From JBDHWG01 sp046328505 (GTDB lineage: Bacteria > Chloroflexota > Anaerolineae > Epilineales > JAHCIE01): 64,000 nucleotides of DNA. Position 1 is the stretch's first letter. The number at the start of each line of letters is the position of its first letter. Location of the stretch: assembly GCA_046328505.1 (NCBI GenBank), contig JAXLWL010000009.1, forward strand, positions 124,001 to 188,000. Reading direction: 5' to 3'. A program made the translations under genes and the position numbers. The notes under the pieces are model-generated. The model worked only from the letters and a program-made list of their open reading frames with translations. It made no database searches and was not told where the DNA came from. Below, in pieces: positions 8,531-16,762 of this stretch.

Positions 8531-8738
8531 ATCCGTGAGGATGCGCCGTCGGCAGCAGCGGGGCTGCTCAGAACACAGAGATTTGCGGCGTCGTTGCGAG
8601 GCGGGCTTCTCTCGGGGGTGTGGGGGGCGAAGCTCCCTACTGACGAAGCAATCTCTCGCGAACCAACAGCTTCGCTATAGCCGCTCAGACCGTCCGCTAC
8701 AAAAGCGCGGGATTGCTTCGCTGACGCTCGCAATGACG
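8531..8738. repeat. Foldback repeat with 50-bp conserved flank
   Basis: A 50-base flank (ATCCGTGAGGATGCGCCG ... CTGCTCAGAACACAGAG, 8531-8580) leads into a palindrome ending CTCGCAATGACG. The same flank appears inverted at 55341-55399, and its inner part at 32040-32057. This stretch has no gene. Confidence 0.65.
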
Positions 8739-8746
8739 GCGTAGTA

Positions 8747-11578
8747 CTAGCCCTCCCCCTCGTCATCTCCGTGGCTCATCGGCAGCGGGGCCTGGCCTTG
8801 CGCGGCGGCGCGTTGCAGGTTGAGCGCCAGCAGCCGCGCCAGGATATCCTCATCGGTCAGGTCGCGCGGCCAGCCGTAGGCGTCGAGGACGGCGTCGTCG
8901 AGCTTCTTGTGGGCCAGGTCGAGCCAGGCCGGGCGGGCGTTGTAGAGGTTCGTCAGGGTGCGCTTCTTGAGATCGGCCTCCGACGCGCCGGGCGGGTTGA
9001 GCCACGCGTCGCGCTTCTCGACAAGCTCCCGCGCCGCCCCGGCGATGGCCTGGACGCGCCGGGCGTCCGGCGGCTCCTTGCCCGGCGGCCACGGGAAAGG
9101 GAACGTCTCGAAGGTGGTCGTGGGCGTGTAGCGAAAGCCGCTCTCCGCCTCGCGTAGCTGCGTCCCCATTCGCCGCGCCCATAGCTCATGCAGCTTTGAG
9201 TGCAGCACACCGAAGAAGTAGTCGTCGGAACGAGCGAAGACAAGAACCTGTTGATTCGCCAAAACATCGGCGCTAATCCATACGAAGATGCGGTGCTTTG
9301 CAACTTCCGGTGTCGCAATAAAGCGCGACTTGCCTACCAGCGCCTGTCGCATACCAGGGCGCGCTTCCGCATACTGCCACCATCGAGCGGCGTACGCTGC
9401 TCGGCGATTCTTCGACCGAATTGGATAGACATGCTTCAGAACGTGCTGGAAAGGTGCTTCGTACTCGGCTGCTTCTTCGATGGGCATCAGACCAAAATCA
9501 ATGGTCCACCTGTTCCGCGACCGTTGAACAATATCCACCCCACTCACCACAGGGCGCACAACGTCGGAGTTGGGCCGGCTATTCACATTACCGCTCGCAC
9601 GAATGAAGTCCCTTGCCAACTCGCTGTCAATATCAAACGGGCCTTTCGGAGAGGCTCCCATGAAACATATGCCGACATTGTCGCTCATTCGCTTGGCTTG
9701 CGTAACATTGGTTGTAGCTGTCAGGTCCGGGTTGATCGCGTCCACAGATTTACCATCAAGACAGACGTCTGTCTCATCTCCCGAGTCAAACCCGATCATC
9801 GCCACGTGAACTGTAGCGCCTTCCAGAACCCAATCTCGATCTGATTGCGCCCAGAATATGTCACCCGTTTCTTTGATTCGCTCAAGCACGCGCCGGTTCG
9901 CTCCGCCGCGAATCCCTTGCGTCGCCAACAAGCCTGCCCGTCTGGCCTGACCGCTCGCAATTTGATCGCGTGCTTTCTCGAACCAATAGCAGACCAAATC
10001 AGCAAACGCGGGAACTCGTCCTTCATATAGCTTGAATAGCTTGTCGACATACTCACCGCCCACCCCTTGCCGAATCTTATTACCACCGAGGAAGGGCGGG
10101 TTGCCGATGATGACGTCGGCGGCGGGCCAGGACGGCTCGACCGGGCGGCCGGCGGCGTCGTAGGCCAGGATGGCGTCCATCTCGCGGATGTTGTCCAGCG
10201 GCTTTAGAATCGGGTCGCCGGGGAAGCCGTAGCCGTTGTCGTGCAGCCACTGGAGGTAGCCGATCCACACCGTCGCCTGGGCGAGCTGCTGCGCGTACTC
10301 GTTGAGCTCGATGCCGAAAAGCTGCTCCGGCGAGACGCGCGGGAAGAACGTGTTCAGCCCGACCTCGCCGGCGAACGTGCTGACCGCCTTTTCGAGATCC
10401 AGCAATTGCTTGAGGGCGACGTAGAGGAAGTTGCCGCTGCCGCACGCCGGGTCGAGCACCTTGACCGCCGTCAGCCGGTCGGCGAAGCCCATCACCAGCG
10501 CCGACAGGTCGTTGTTCAGGCGCGTCCGCTGCGCGCCCGCCGCCCCGTCGCGCCGCCCGGCCAGGTCCCGCGCCCGCGCCTGGACGTCGGCCCACTCGCG
10601 CCGCAGCGGAGCCATCAGCACCGGCTCGACAATCAGCAGGATGTCCTGGCGGCTGGTGTAGTGGGCGCCGAGCTGGGCGCGCTTGCTCGGGTCCAGGCTG
10701 CGCTCGAACAGCGTCCCGAACACCGACGGCTCGATGCTGGACCAGTCGAGGGACGAGATTTTGTCGAGGGTGGCGAGGCCGTCGTGGCCGAGGTCGAGCG
10801 CGGAGGCGTCGTCGAACAGCCCGCCGTCGAAGTGGCGGATACTGTCGTAGCCGAAGACGCCGCCGGTGGACATGGCCTCGAAGAGCTGGCGCAGAGCGTA
10901 ACCGAACTGGTCCGGCCGCGTCCTGAAGTTGTGGACGAGGCGGCTGAAGGACGCGCGCGGCAGGAGGTCAATGTCCTCGGCGAACAGGCAGAACAGCAGG
11001 CGGATGAGGAAGTGGGCGGCGGCGTGGGCGTCCGCGCCGCGCCCGCGCAGGAGGTCGGCCAGGTGGGCGAACTGGCGCGCCGCTTCCTGGGTGACGCTCT
11101 CCGGCGTCTGGGGCGTCTTGAAGGCGTCGGGGGTGTAGAAGATGTCGCGCAGCCGCCGCATCCCGTCCGGCGTGAGCAGGTCGTCCAGGGTCAGCGCGAC
11201 TTGCTGCTTGATGGTGTTGGTGAAGTTGGTGTGGACGACGATGCGCTCCATGTCGGAGACGACGAGGAGGGGCGGGTTCTCCAGCGCCTCGCGGTATTGG
11301 AGCAACTGCTGGTACGCCTTGTCGAGGTTGGCGTGCCGGCCCTTGTACTCCCAGGCGAAGAAGCCGCGCTTGTAGACGTCGGCCCAGCCCTGGCCGCCCT
11401 TCTGCTTGCCCGCGCCGGCCTCGAAGGTGAAGCGCGTGCCGGTCGGGTCGTCCTCGACCGGCGTCGGGTGGCCGATGAGGCGGCACAGGTCGATGAAGTG
11501 CTCCTGGTAGCCGGAGCGCTCCTTGACGGCGGTCTGCCGCCACTTGGCGACGAAGTCCTGGGGTGAGAGGTCGGGCAT
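8747..11578 (-). CDS. Type IIL (MmeI-like) fused restriction-modification enzyme
   Basis: A 943-residue single-chain enzyme. The N-terminal nuclease motif is D67-X9-E77-X-K79 (WADVYKRGFFAWEYK), the arrangement known in MmeI. A helical spacer follows. The adenine methyltransferase has motif I LDPACGSGNFLY (375-386) and motif IV NPPF (493-496). A target-recognition region (~600-850, with VVRPVVSGVDIV and RNRWTIDFG) and a C-terminal helical part complete the family order. Such enzymes cut about 20 bases from the site and protect DNA by methylating one strand. The start MPDLSPQDF fits the family; an upstream in-frame ATG at 11629 is less likely. All catalytic residues seem intact. The gene stands alone, as expected for a self-contained system. 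The recognition site cannot be read by eye. Confidence 0.88.
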   Translation of the reverse strand: MPDLSPQDFVAKWRQTAVKERSGYQEHFIDLCRLIGHPTPVEDDPTGTRFTFEAGAGKQKGGQGWADVYKRGFFAWEYKGRHANLDKAYQQLLQYREALENPPLLVVSDMERIVVHTNFTNTIKQQVALTLDDLLTPDGMRRLRDIFYTPDAFKTPQTPESVTQEAARQFAHLADLLRGRGADAHAAAHFLIRLLFCLFAEDIDLLPRASFSRLVHNFRTRPDQFGYALRQLFEAMSTGGVFGYDSIRHFDGGLFDDASALDLGHDGLATLDKISSLDWSSIEPSVFGTLFERSLDPSKRAQLGAHYTSRQDILLIVEPVLMAPLRREWADVQARARDLAGRRDGAAGAQRTRLNNDLSALVMGFADRLTAVKVLDPACGSGNFLYVALKQLLDLEKAVSTFAGEVGLNTFFPRVSPEQLFGIELNEYAQQLAQATVWIGYLQWLHDNGYGFPGDPILKPLDNIREMDAILAYDAAGRPVEPSWPAADVIIGNPPFLGGNKIRQGVGGEYVDKLFKLYEGRVPAFADLVCYWFEKARDQIASGQARRAGLLATQGIRGGANRRVLERIKETGDIFWAQSDRDWVLEGATVHVAMIGFDSGDETDVCLDGKSVDAINPDLTATTNVTQAKRMSDNVGICFMGASPKGPFDIDSELARDFIRASGNVNSRPNSDVVRPVVSGVDIVQRSRNRWTIDFGLMPIEEAAEYEAPFQHVLKHVYPIRSKNRRAAYAARWWQYAEARPGMRQALVGKSRFIATPEVAKHRIFVWISADVLANQQVLVFARSDDYFFGVLHSKLHELWARRMGTQLREAESGFRYTPTTTFETFPFPWPPGKEPPDARRVQAIAGAARELVEKRDAWLNPPGASEADLKKRTLTNLYNARPAWLDLAHKKLDDAVLDAYGWPRDLTDEDILARLLALNLQRAAAQGQAPLPMSHGDDEGEG

Positions 11579-11927
11579 GGCAAGAGGATAGCAGATGCTC
11601 GACGCAAGGTCAAACACGCGGACCTTCATCCCCCAACCCCTTCTCCCCTTGTGGGAGAAGGGGAGCCAGACCAGGCGGCAAGTTCCCCCCTCTCCCGTTC
11701 TGGGAGAGGGGGGCAGGGGGGTGAGGGAATTTCACGCACCCGTCACAAATTCGGCCGCGCGGCGTTATATCTTGCGGGTATGGCCGGGGTCTTGCGAATC
11801 CATTTTCCGGCCAGAACCGGCTAAACTAATGGGTCGCAGATACATATCGTAGAGACCCGCCCTGGCGGTCTCTGCCAGGATATACACATCTGATCTTCGT
11901 GCTGGTGCTCGCACACGATACGTGTTC

Positions 11928-12084
11928 GGATCGGGTAGGGGTAGCCCTCGTGGCTACCCAGGATGCGTCTACCCAGGGCGACCACGAGGGATCGCCCCTA
12001 CAAAAAGGCCGGATCGGGTAGGGGTAGCCCTCGTGGCTACCCAGGATGCGTCTACCCAGGGCGACCACGAGGGATCGCCCCTAC
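11928..12084. repeat. Two direct copies of a palindromic 74-bp repeat
   Basis: Copies at 11928-12001 and 12011-12084 are near-identical and spaced 83 bases apart. Each is itself an inverted repeat (GTAGGGGTAGCCCTCGTGG against CCACGAGGGATCGCCCCTAC). They end about 47 bases before the start of the NHL protein gene and could fold in its leader. Confidence 0.75.
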
Positions 12085-12130
12085 CGAGATACCGCATAGG
12101 TCCCGTGATTGTGCACCAGGAGGAGTTAGC

Positions 12131-14317
12131 ATGAGGCGAGGTTTTGCGGCGCTGGCCGCGCTGCTGCTGGCGGTCGTGGCCGCGGCGGGCGGGTCGCGCC
12201 CGGCGGGGGCCGAGATGCCCCTGCCCGACAAAGCTCTGTTTACGATCGGGTCGCAAGCGCCCGCGGGTCAGTTCGATTACCCCGGCGGCGTCGCCATCGG
12301 CCGGGACGGTACGGTGTACGTCGCCGACGCCAACAACAACCGCGTCCAGCGATTCACCCCGGACGGGTCGTTCGTCGGCGCGTGGGGCGAGCAGGGAGCG
12401 GGTGACGGCCAGTTCCAGCGCGTCGGGGGCATCGCCACCGCGCCGGACGGTACGCTCTACGTCACCGACATCATCAACAACCGCGTCCAGCGTTTCTCGG
12501 CCGAGGGCCTGTACCTGGGCCAGTTCGGGAGCCCGGGCACGGGCGACGGCCAGTTCAACAAGCCGCGCGGCGTCGCGGTCGGGCCGAATGGCACGGTGTA
12601 TGTCGCCGACACCTGGAACAACCGCGTGCAGCGATTCACGCCGGGCGGCGTGTATCTCGGCCAGTGGGGAACGCGGGGCGCGGGCGACGAGCAGCTCAAC
12701 CTGCCGCGCGGCGTCGCGGTCGCGCCCGACGACACGGTCTATGTCGCCGACACCGCCAACGGCCGCATCCAGGTGTTCGACGCGGTGGGCGCGTTCCGCG
12801 GGAAGTGGGGGAACGCCGGCCCCGACGACGGGCAGTTCATCTCGCCTATCGGGGTCGCCGTCGCCGGCGATGACACGCTCTACGTCGTCGACAGCAGCAA
12901 CCACCGCGTGCAGCATTTCTCGACGTCGGGCGTCTTCCTGGACAAGTTCGCCGTCTACGGCCACAGCATCGGCCAGGTCGCGTCGCCAGAAGGGATCGCC
13001 GTGGGGAGCGACGGCGCGATCTACGTCGCGGACACGTACAACCACCGCGTGCAGCGCTTCTGGCGGGACGGCAGCGTCCTCGCCATGTGGGGCAGCCAGG
13101 GCATGGCCGGCACGCAGTTCGACCACCCGCAGGGCGTCGCCATCGCGCCGGACGGCACGGTCTACGTCGCCGACACGACCAATCACCGCATCCAGCGCTT
13201 CACCGGCGAAGGCCTGTTCTTCAGCGCGTTCGGCAGCGTCGGCGGCAAGCCGGGGCAGTTCCAGGGACCGCAGGGCGTCGCGGTAGCGGCCGACGGCACG
13301 GTGTACGTCATGGACACCAACAACTACCGCATCCAGCGCTTCACGGCGGACGGCAATCTCCTGGGCACGGTCGGCGGTTTCGGCCACGGCGACGGTCAAT
13401 TCATGGTGCCGAACGGGATCACCGTCGCGCCCGATGGAACCGTGTACGTCGCCGACGACAGCAACAACCGCATCCAGCGCTTCGCCGCCGATGGGACATT
13501 CCTCGGCAAGTGGGGCAGCTTCGGCCGCGGCGACGGCCAGTTCCAGTATCCTCACGGGCCGGCGGCGGCGCCGGATGGCACGCTGTTCGTCGCCGACACG
13601 GGCAACAACCGCATCCAGCACTTCACCGCCGACGGCACATTCCTCGGCAAGTGGGGCAGCGGCGGCGGCGGTGACGGCCAGTTCAACACGCCGCTGGGCC
13701 TGACCGTGGGGCCGGACGGCACCGTGTACGTCGCCGACTCGGGCAACAACCGCATCCAGCGCTTCGCCGCCGACGGCACGTTCCTCGGCAAGTGGAACGG
13801 CGGCGACACGCCGCTCACCACGCCGCGCGGCATCGCTCTGACGCCGGGCGGGCTCGCGTGGGTGAGCGACACGGACAACAGCCGCATCGTCGTGTTCGGG
13901 CCCGACGCGCCGGACATGTGGCGCGGCGAGTACTACGCCAACCGCTGGCTCGCCGACGCGCCGGTGTTCATCCACAGCGATACCACGCTCAACCTGCTGT
14001 GGGCGGACGGCACGCCGGGCGGTGATGTGCCGTCGGCTAACTGGTCGGCGCGCTGGGAGCGCGTCGTGACGCTGGACGCCGGACTGGCGGTGTTCACGGT
14101 GGAGGCCGATGGGGCGGTGCGGGTCTGGGTGGACGGCAAGATCATTGCCCAGCGCGTCGCGGGGTCGGGCGCGGTCAGCGGGTTCGCGCCCCTGGCAGCC
14201 GGGCCGCACCGGGTGCGGGTGGAGTACGCCCACCAGAGCGGCGCGGCGTCCGTCGCCGTGCGCTGGCAGACGACGAACGTCAACAGTTATCTGTATTTGC
14301 CGTATATCCAACGGTGA
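12131..14317 (+). CDS. Secreted NHL-repeat protein with C-terminal PA14 domain
   Basis: A 728-residue exported protein. The start ATG follows AGGAGG; the frame is open further upstream but only across repeats. Residues 1-27 are a signal peptide ending AGA. Twelve NHL repeats follow, each with a core like GVAxAPDGTVYVADTxNNRIQRF and a WGSxGxGDGQF linker, enough for two six-bladed propellers. Residues ~595-715 form a PA14 domain (WRGEYYANRWL ... LNLLWADGTPG ... VRVEYAH), a carbohydrate-binding fold. The C-terminus SYLYLPYIQR resembles the YLPxxxR tails frequent on Chloroflexota surface proteins. Likely an adhesion or polymer-binding protein; the ligand is unknown. Confidence 0.88.
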   Translation: MRRGFAALAALLLAVVAAAGGSRPAGAEMPLPDKALFTIGSQAPAGQFDYPGGVAIGRDGTVYVADANNNRVQRFTPDGSFVGAWGEQGAGDGQFQRVGGIATAPDGTLYVTDIINNRVQRFSAEGLYLGQFGSPGTGDGQFNKPRGVAVGPNGTVYVADTWNNRVQRFTPGGVYLGQWGTRGAGDEQLNLPRGVAVAPDDTVYVADTANGRIQVFDAVGAFRGKWGNAGPDDGQFISPIGVAVAGDDTLYVVDSSNHRVQHFSTSGVFLDKFAVYGHSIGQVASPEGIAVGSDGAIYVADTYNHRVQRFWRDGSVLAMWGSQGMAGTQFDHPQGVAIAPDGTVYVADTTNHRIQRFTGEGLFFSAFGSVGGKPGQFQGPQGVAVAADGTVYVMDTNNYRIQRFTADGNLLGTVGGFGHGDGQFMVPNGITVAPDGTVYVADDSNNRIQRFAADGTFLGKWGSFGRGDGQFQYPHGPAAAPDGTLFVADTGNNRIQHFTADGTFLGKWGSGGGGDGQFNTPLGLTVGPDGTVYVADSGNNRIQRFAADGTFLGKWNGGDTPLTTPRGIALTPGGLAWVSDTDNSRIVVFGPDAPDMWRGEYYANRWLADAPVFIHSDTTLNLLWADGTPGGDVPSANWSARWERVVTLDAGLAVFTVEADGAVRVWVDGKIIAQRVAGSGAVSGFAPLAAGPHRVRVEYAHQSGAASVAVRWQTTNVNSYLYLPYIQR

Positions 14318-14333
14318 ATAGCATCATCTACTC

Positions 14334-14967
14334 TGTCATTGCGAGCGAAGCGAAGCAATCTCCCGCCGCCACGAGAGGCGCTCTGAGCCGCTATTAGCTG
14401 CGCTTCACCTATCGGGAGATTGCTTCGTCGGGCTAGCGCCCTCCTCGCAATGACACCCATCTTGTCATTGCGAGCGTAGCGAAGCAATCTCCCACCGTTG
14501 TGAACCGTCGCCTCACCAGCGCCAGTGTGCCTTTCACCCACCGGGAGATTGCTTCGTCGGGCTAGCGCCCTCCTCGCAATGACAGCGCGTCCCGTCACTA
14601 CGAGCGAAGCGAAGCAATCCCACGCCGCCACGAGAGGCACTCTGAGCTGCTATTGGCAACGCTTCACCTATCGGGAGATTGCTTCGTCGGGCTAGCGCCC
14701 TCCTCGCAATGACTACTTGCCTTGTCATTGCGTCCGTTCCATGACCTTGCTGGCATGCGACGGCACGAGAACATAGCTGTGCTGTCGTTGCGAGCGAAGC
14801 GAAGCAATCTCCCGCCGCCACGAGAGGCACTCTGAGCTGCTATTAGCTGCGCTTCACCTATCGGGAGATTGCTTCGTCGGGCTGGCGCCCTCCTCGCAAT
14901 GACAACCCATCCTGTCATTGCGAGCGTAGCGAACCAATCTCGCGCCCTAACAAACCAGACAACCGTG
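14334..14967. repeat. Tandem array of ~130-bp foldback repeats, left part
   Basis: Units begin (TGTCATTGCGAG or a variant) at 14334, 14463, 14593, 14723 (shortened), 14783 and 14913. Each has inverted arms around GAAGCAATCTCCCG and CGGGAGATTGCTTCG and ends CTCCTCGCAATGAC. The last unit breaks off after about 35 bases, at the start of the GIY-YIG gene. Confidence 0.9.
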
Positions 14968-15255
14968 ATGCGTACCCAATACTACGTCTACGTCATGGCC
15001 AATCCGCACAACACCGTTCTGTACACCGGCGTCACAAGCAACCTCGCGCGGCGCGTATACGAACACAGAGAGAAGCTAGTTGACGGATTCACGAAGCGAT
15101 ACAATGTTGTCAAGCTCGTTTACTATGAGGTCTACGAGGATGCCCTGACAGCAATCGGCCGCGAGAAGCAAATCAAGAGCGGCTCCAGAAAGAAGAAGAT
15201 GGCGCTAATCGATGCTATGAATCCTATGTGGAGAGATTTGTACGACGAACTGTGA
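14968..15255 (+). CDS. GIY-YIG nuclease superfamily protein
   Basis: A 95-residue single-domain protein (YhbQ/UPF0213-like). QYYVYVMANPHNTVLYTGVT supplies the paired tyrosines and glycine of the GIY-YIG core. NLARRVYEHRE carries the catalytic Arg and following His. The C-terminal GREKQIKSGSRKKKMALI is the conserved basic helix. The ATG at 14968 matches the family start; the upstream open frame is repeat. It lies inside the tandem palindrome array with repeat units on both sides, and its base composition is less GC-rich than its neighbours. Small GIY-YIG proteins of this type are usually of unknown physiological role. Confidence 0.85.
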   Translation: MRTQYYVYVMANPHNTVLYTGVTSNLARRVYEHREKLVDGFTKRYNVVKLVYYEVYEDALTAIGREKQIKSGSRKKKMALIDAMNPMWRDLYDEL

Positions 15256-15263
15256 AACTATGC

Positions 15264-16032
15264 TGTCATTGCGAGCGAAGCGAAGCAATCCCACGCCGTT
15301 GTGAATGGCGGCCTCACCAGCGCCAGTGTGCCTTTCGCCCGCCGGAAGATTGCGTCGTCGGGCTAGCGCCCTCCTCGCAATGACTACTTGCCTTGTCATT
15401 GCGAGCGTAGCGAAGCAATCTCCCGCCGCCACGAGAGGCACTCTGAGCTGCTATTGGCTGCGCTTCACCTATCGGGAGATTGCGTCGTCGGGCTGGCGCC
15501 CTCCTCGCAATGACAACCCATCCTGTCATTGCGAGCGAAGCGAAGCAATCCCACGCCGCCACGAGAGGCACTCTGAGCTGCTATTGGCTGCGCTTCACCT
15601 ATCGGGAGATTGCGTCGTCGGGCTAGCGCCCTCCTCGCAATGACGGCTTGTCTTGTCATTGCAAGCGTAGCGAAGCAATCCCCCGCCGCCACGAGAGGCA
15701 CTCTGAGCTGCTATTGGCTGCGCTTCACCTATCGGGAGATTGCTTCGTCGGGCTAACGCCCTCCTCGCAATGACAACCCATCCTGTCATTGCGAGCGTAG
15801 CGAAGCAATCCCGCGCCGTTGTGAACGGTGGCCTCACCAGCGCCAGTGTGCCTTGCGCCCGCCGGGCGATTGCTTCGTCAGTGGGGAGCTTCGCCCCCCA
15901 CACCCCCGAGAGACACCCTCCTCGCAATGACAACCCATCCTGTCATTGCGAGCGTAGCGAAGCAATCCCACGCCGTTGTGAGCGGTGGCCTCACCAGCGC
16001 CACTGTGCCTTGCGCCTGCCTCGCAATGACAG
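15264..16032. repeat. Tandem array of ~130-bp foldback repeats, right part
   Basis: Units start at 15264, 15394, 15524, 15654, 15784 and 15941. The period is exactly 130 for the first five, then 157. Alternate units share the middle block CACTCTGAGCTGCTATTGGC, the others carry GGCCTCACCAGCGCCA. Open reading frames in both directions across this block are repeat artefacts. Confidence 0.9.
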
Positions 16033-16057
16033 ACGGATGTTTATCATCGACAGAAAA

Positions 16058-16080
16058 GCCTCCCAATCGTTTAGGGAGGC
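16058..16080 (-). terminator. Intrinsic terminator (bidirectional) downstream of the four-helix membrane protein
   Basis: Arms GCCTCCC (16058-16064) and GGGAGGC (16074-16080) with a 9-base loop. On the minus strand the stem is followed by TTTTCTGTC; on the plus strand by TTGCTTT. Confidence 0.7.
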
Positions 16081-16146
16081 TTGCTTTATGGCGCTGTTCA
16101 GAGCTTCGGCGCTCTGCCCTTTTGGTGGGGTCGTGTGTCGCCGATT

Positions 16147-16629
16147 TTACGCGGCGGCGGCTTCCTGGGGAAGGGCCCGCTGCTCGCGGAAGATAATCCA
16201 GATGTGCCAGATGAGCAGGATGATTAGAACGACCTCGAGGCCCTTGTCCACGTAGCCCAGGCCGCGCGGGTTCGGCCGGTTGAACATCATCCAGCCGCCG
16301 ATGGTCGCCAGACCGTAGAGAATCATAAGCACGTTGATGATCCAGCGCCGCGCGCCCAGCAGGCGGGGGCTGAACCAGAACAGCACGGCCAGGACGAGCC
16401 AGCCGATCATGTTGAGCAGGAATAGCTCGTTCAAGGGCAGAATGAGTGGGTTGGGGGGAGGGCCGGCCGGGCCGCCGGGAGGAGCGCCAGGGGGCGGTCC
16501 AGGGAAGGGATTGCCAAACACACGGCCCCCGAAGAGGATAAAGTCCAGGAGAAAGTGCAGGACGCCATCCGCTACGGCGAGGATGACAATCACGATCCGC
16601 AACAGCCTGTCATTTGCGTTTTGAACCAT
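16147..16629 (-). CDS. Hypothetical membrane protein with Pro/Gly-rich loop
   Basis: A 160-residue protein with four hydrophobic helices (about residues 9-33, 62-85, 93-112 and 126-145). A striking Pro-Gly-rich loop (FPGPPPGAPPGGPAGPP) lies between helices 1 and 2. No family is recognised. The second half (NELFLLNMIGWLVLAVLFWF) is typical of small integral membrane proteins of unknown function. It ends at a good terminator and has no operon partner. Confidence 0.6.
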   Translation of the reverse strand: MVQNANDRLLRIVIVILAVADGVLHFLLDFILFGGRVFGNPFPGPPPGAPPGGPAGPPPNPLILPLNELFLLNMIGWLVLAVLFWFSPRLLGARRWIINVLMILYGLATIGGWMMFNRPNPRGLGYVDKGLEVVLIILLIWHIWIIFREQRALPQEAAAA

Positions 16630-16762
16630 CGGCCTTACTGGCCCCCTCTCGAGATTGTAGTACAGCGGCGATGCAGCGACTCGATAGAGGGCCAGTATAC
16701 CGATTTCACGTGAGAACTATCTGAGGGCTGGATAAGAGTCTTCTTAGAAATGGCCCTCCGCC

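Noticed and set aside
10241..11566. 441-residue plus-strand open frame
   Set aside because: Antisense to the MmeI-like enzyme, which has complete catalytic motifs. Composition is that of a shadow frame.
11969..14311. 780-residue minus-strand open frame
   Set aside because: Mirror of the NHL repeats; the regularity comes from the coding strand. The plus-strand protein has a signal peptide and PA14 domain.
14287..15933. Minus-strand frames with CEEGASPTKQSP and related words
   Set aside because: Translations of the foldback arms, open by chance in each copy.
14334..16032. CRISPR array
   Set aside because: The period is 130 bases and the sequence between any short repeated words is itself repeated, so there are no unique spacers. 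No cas genes are present.
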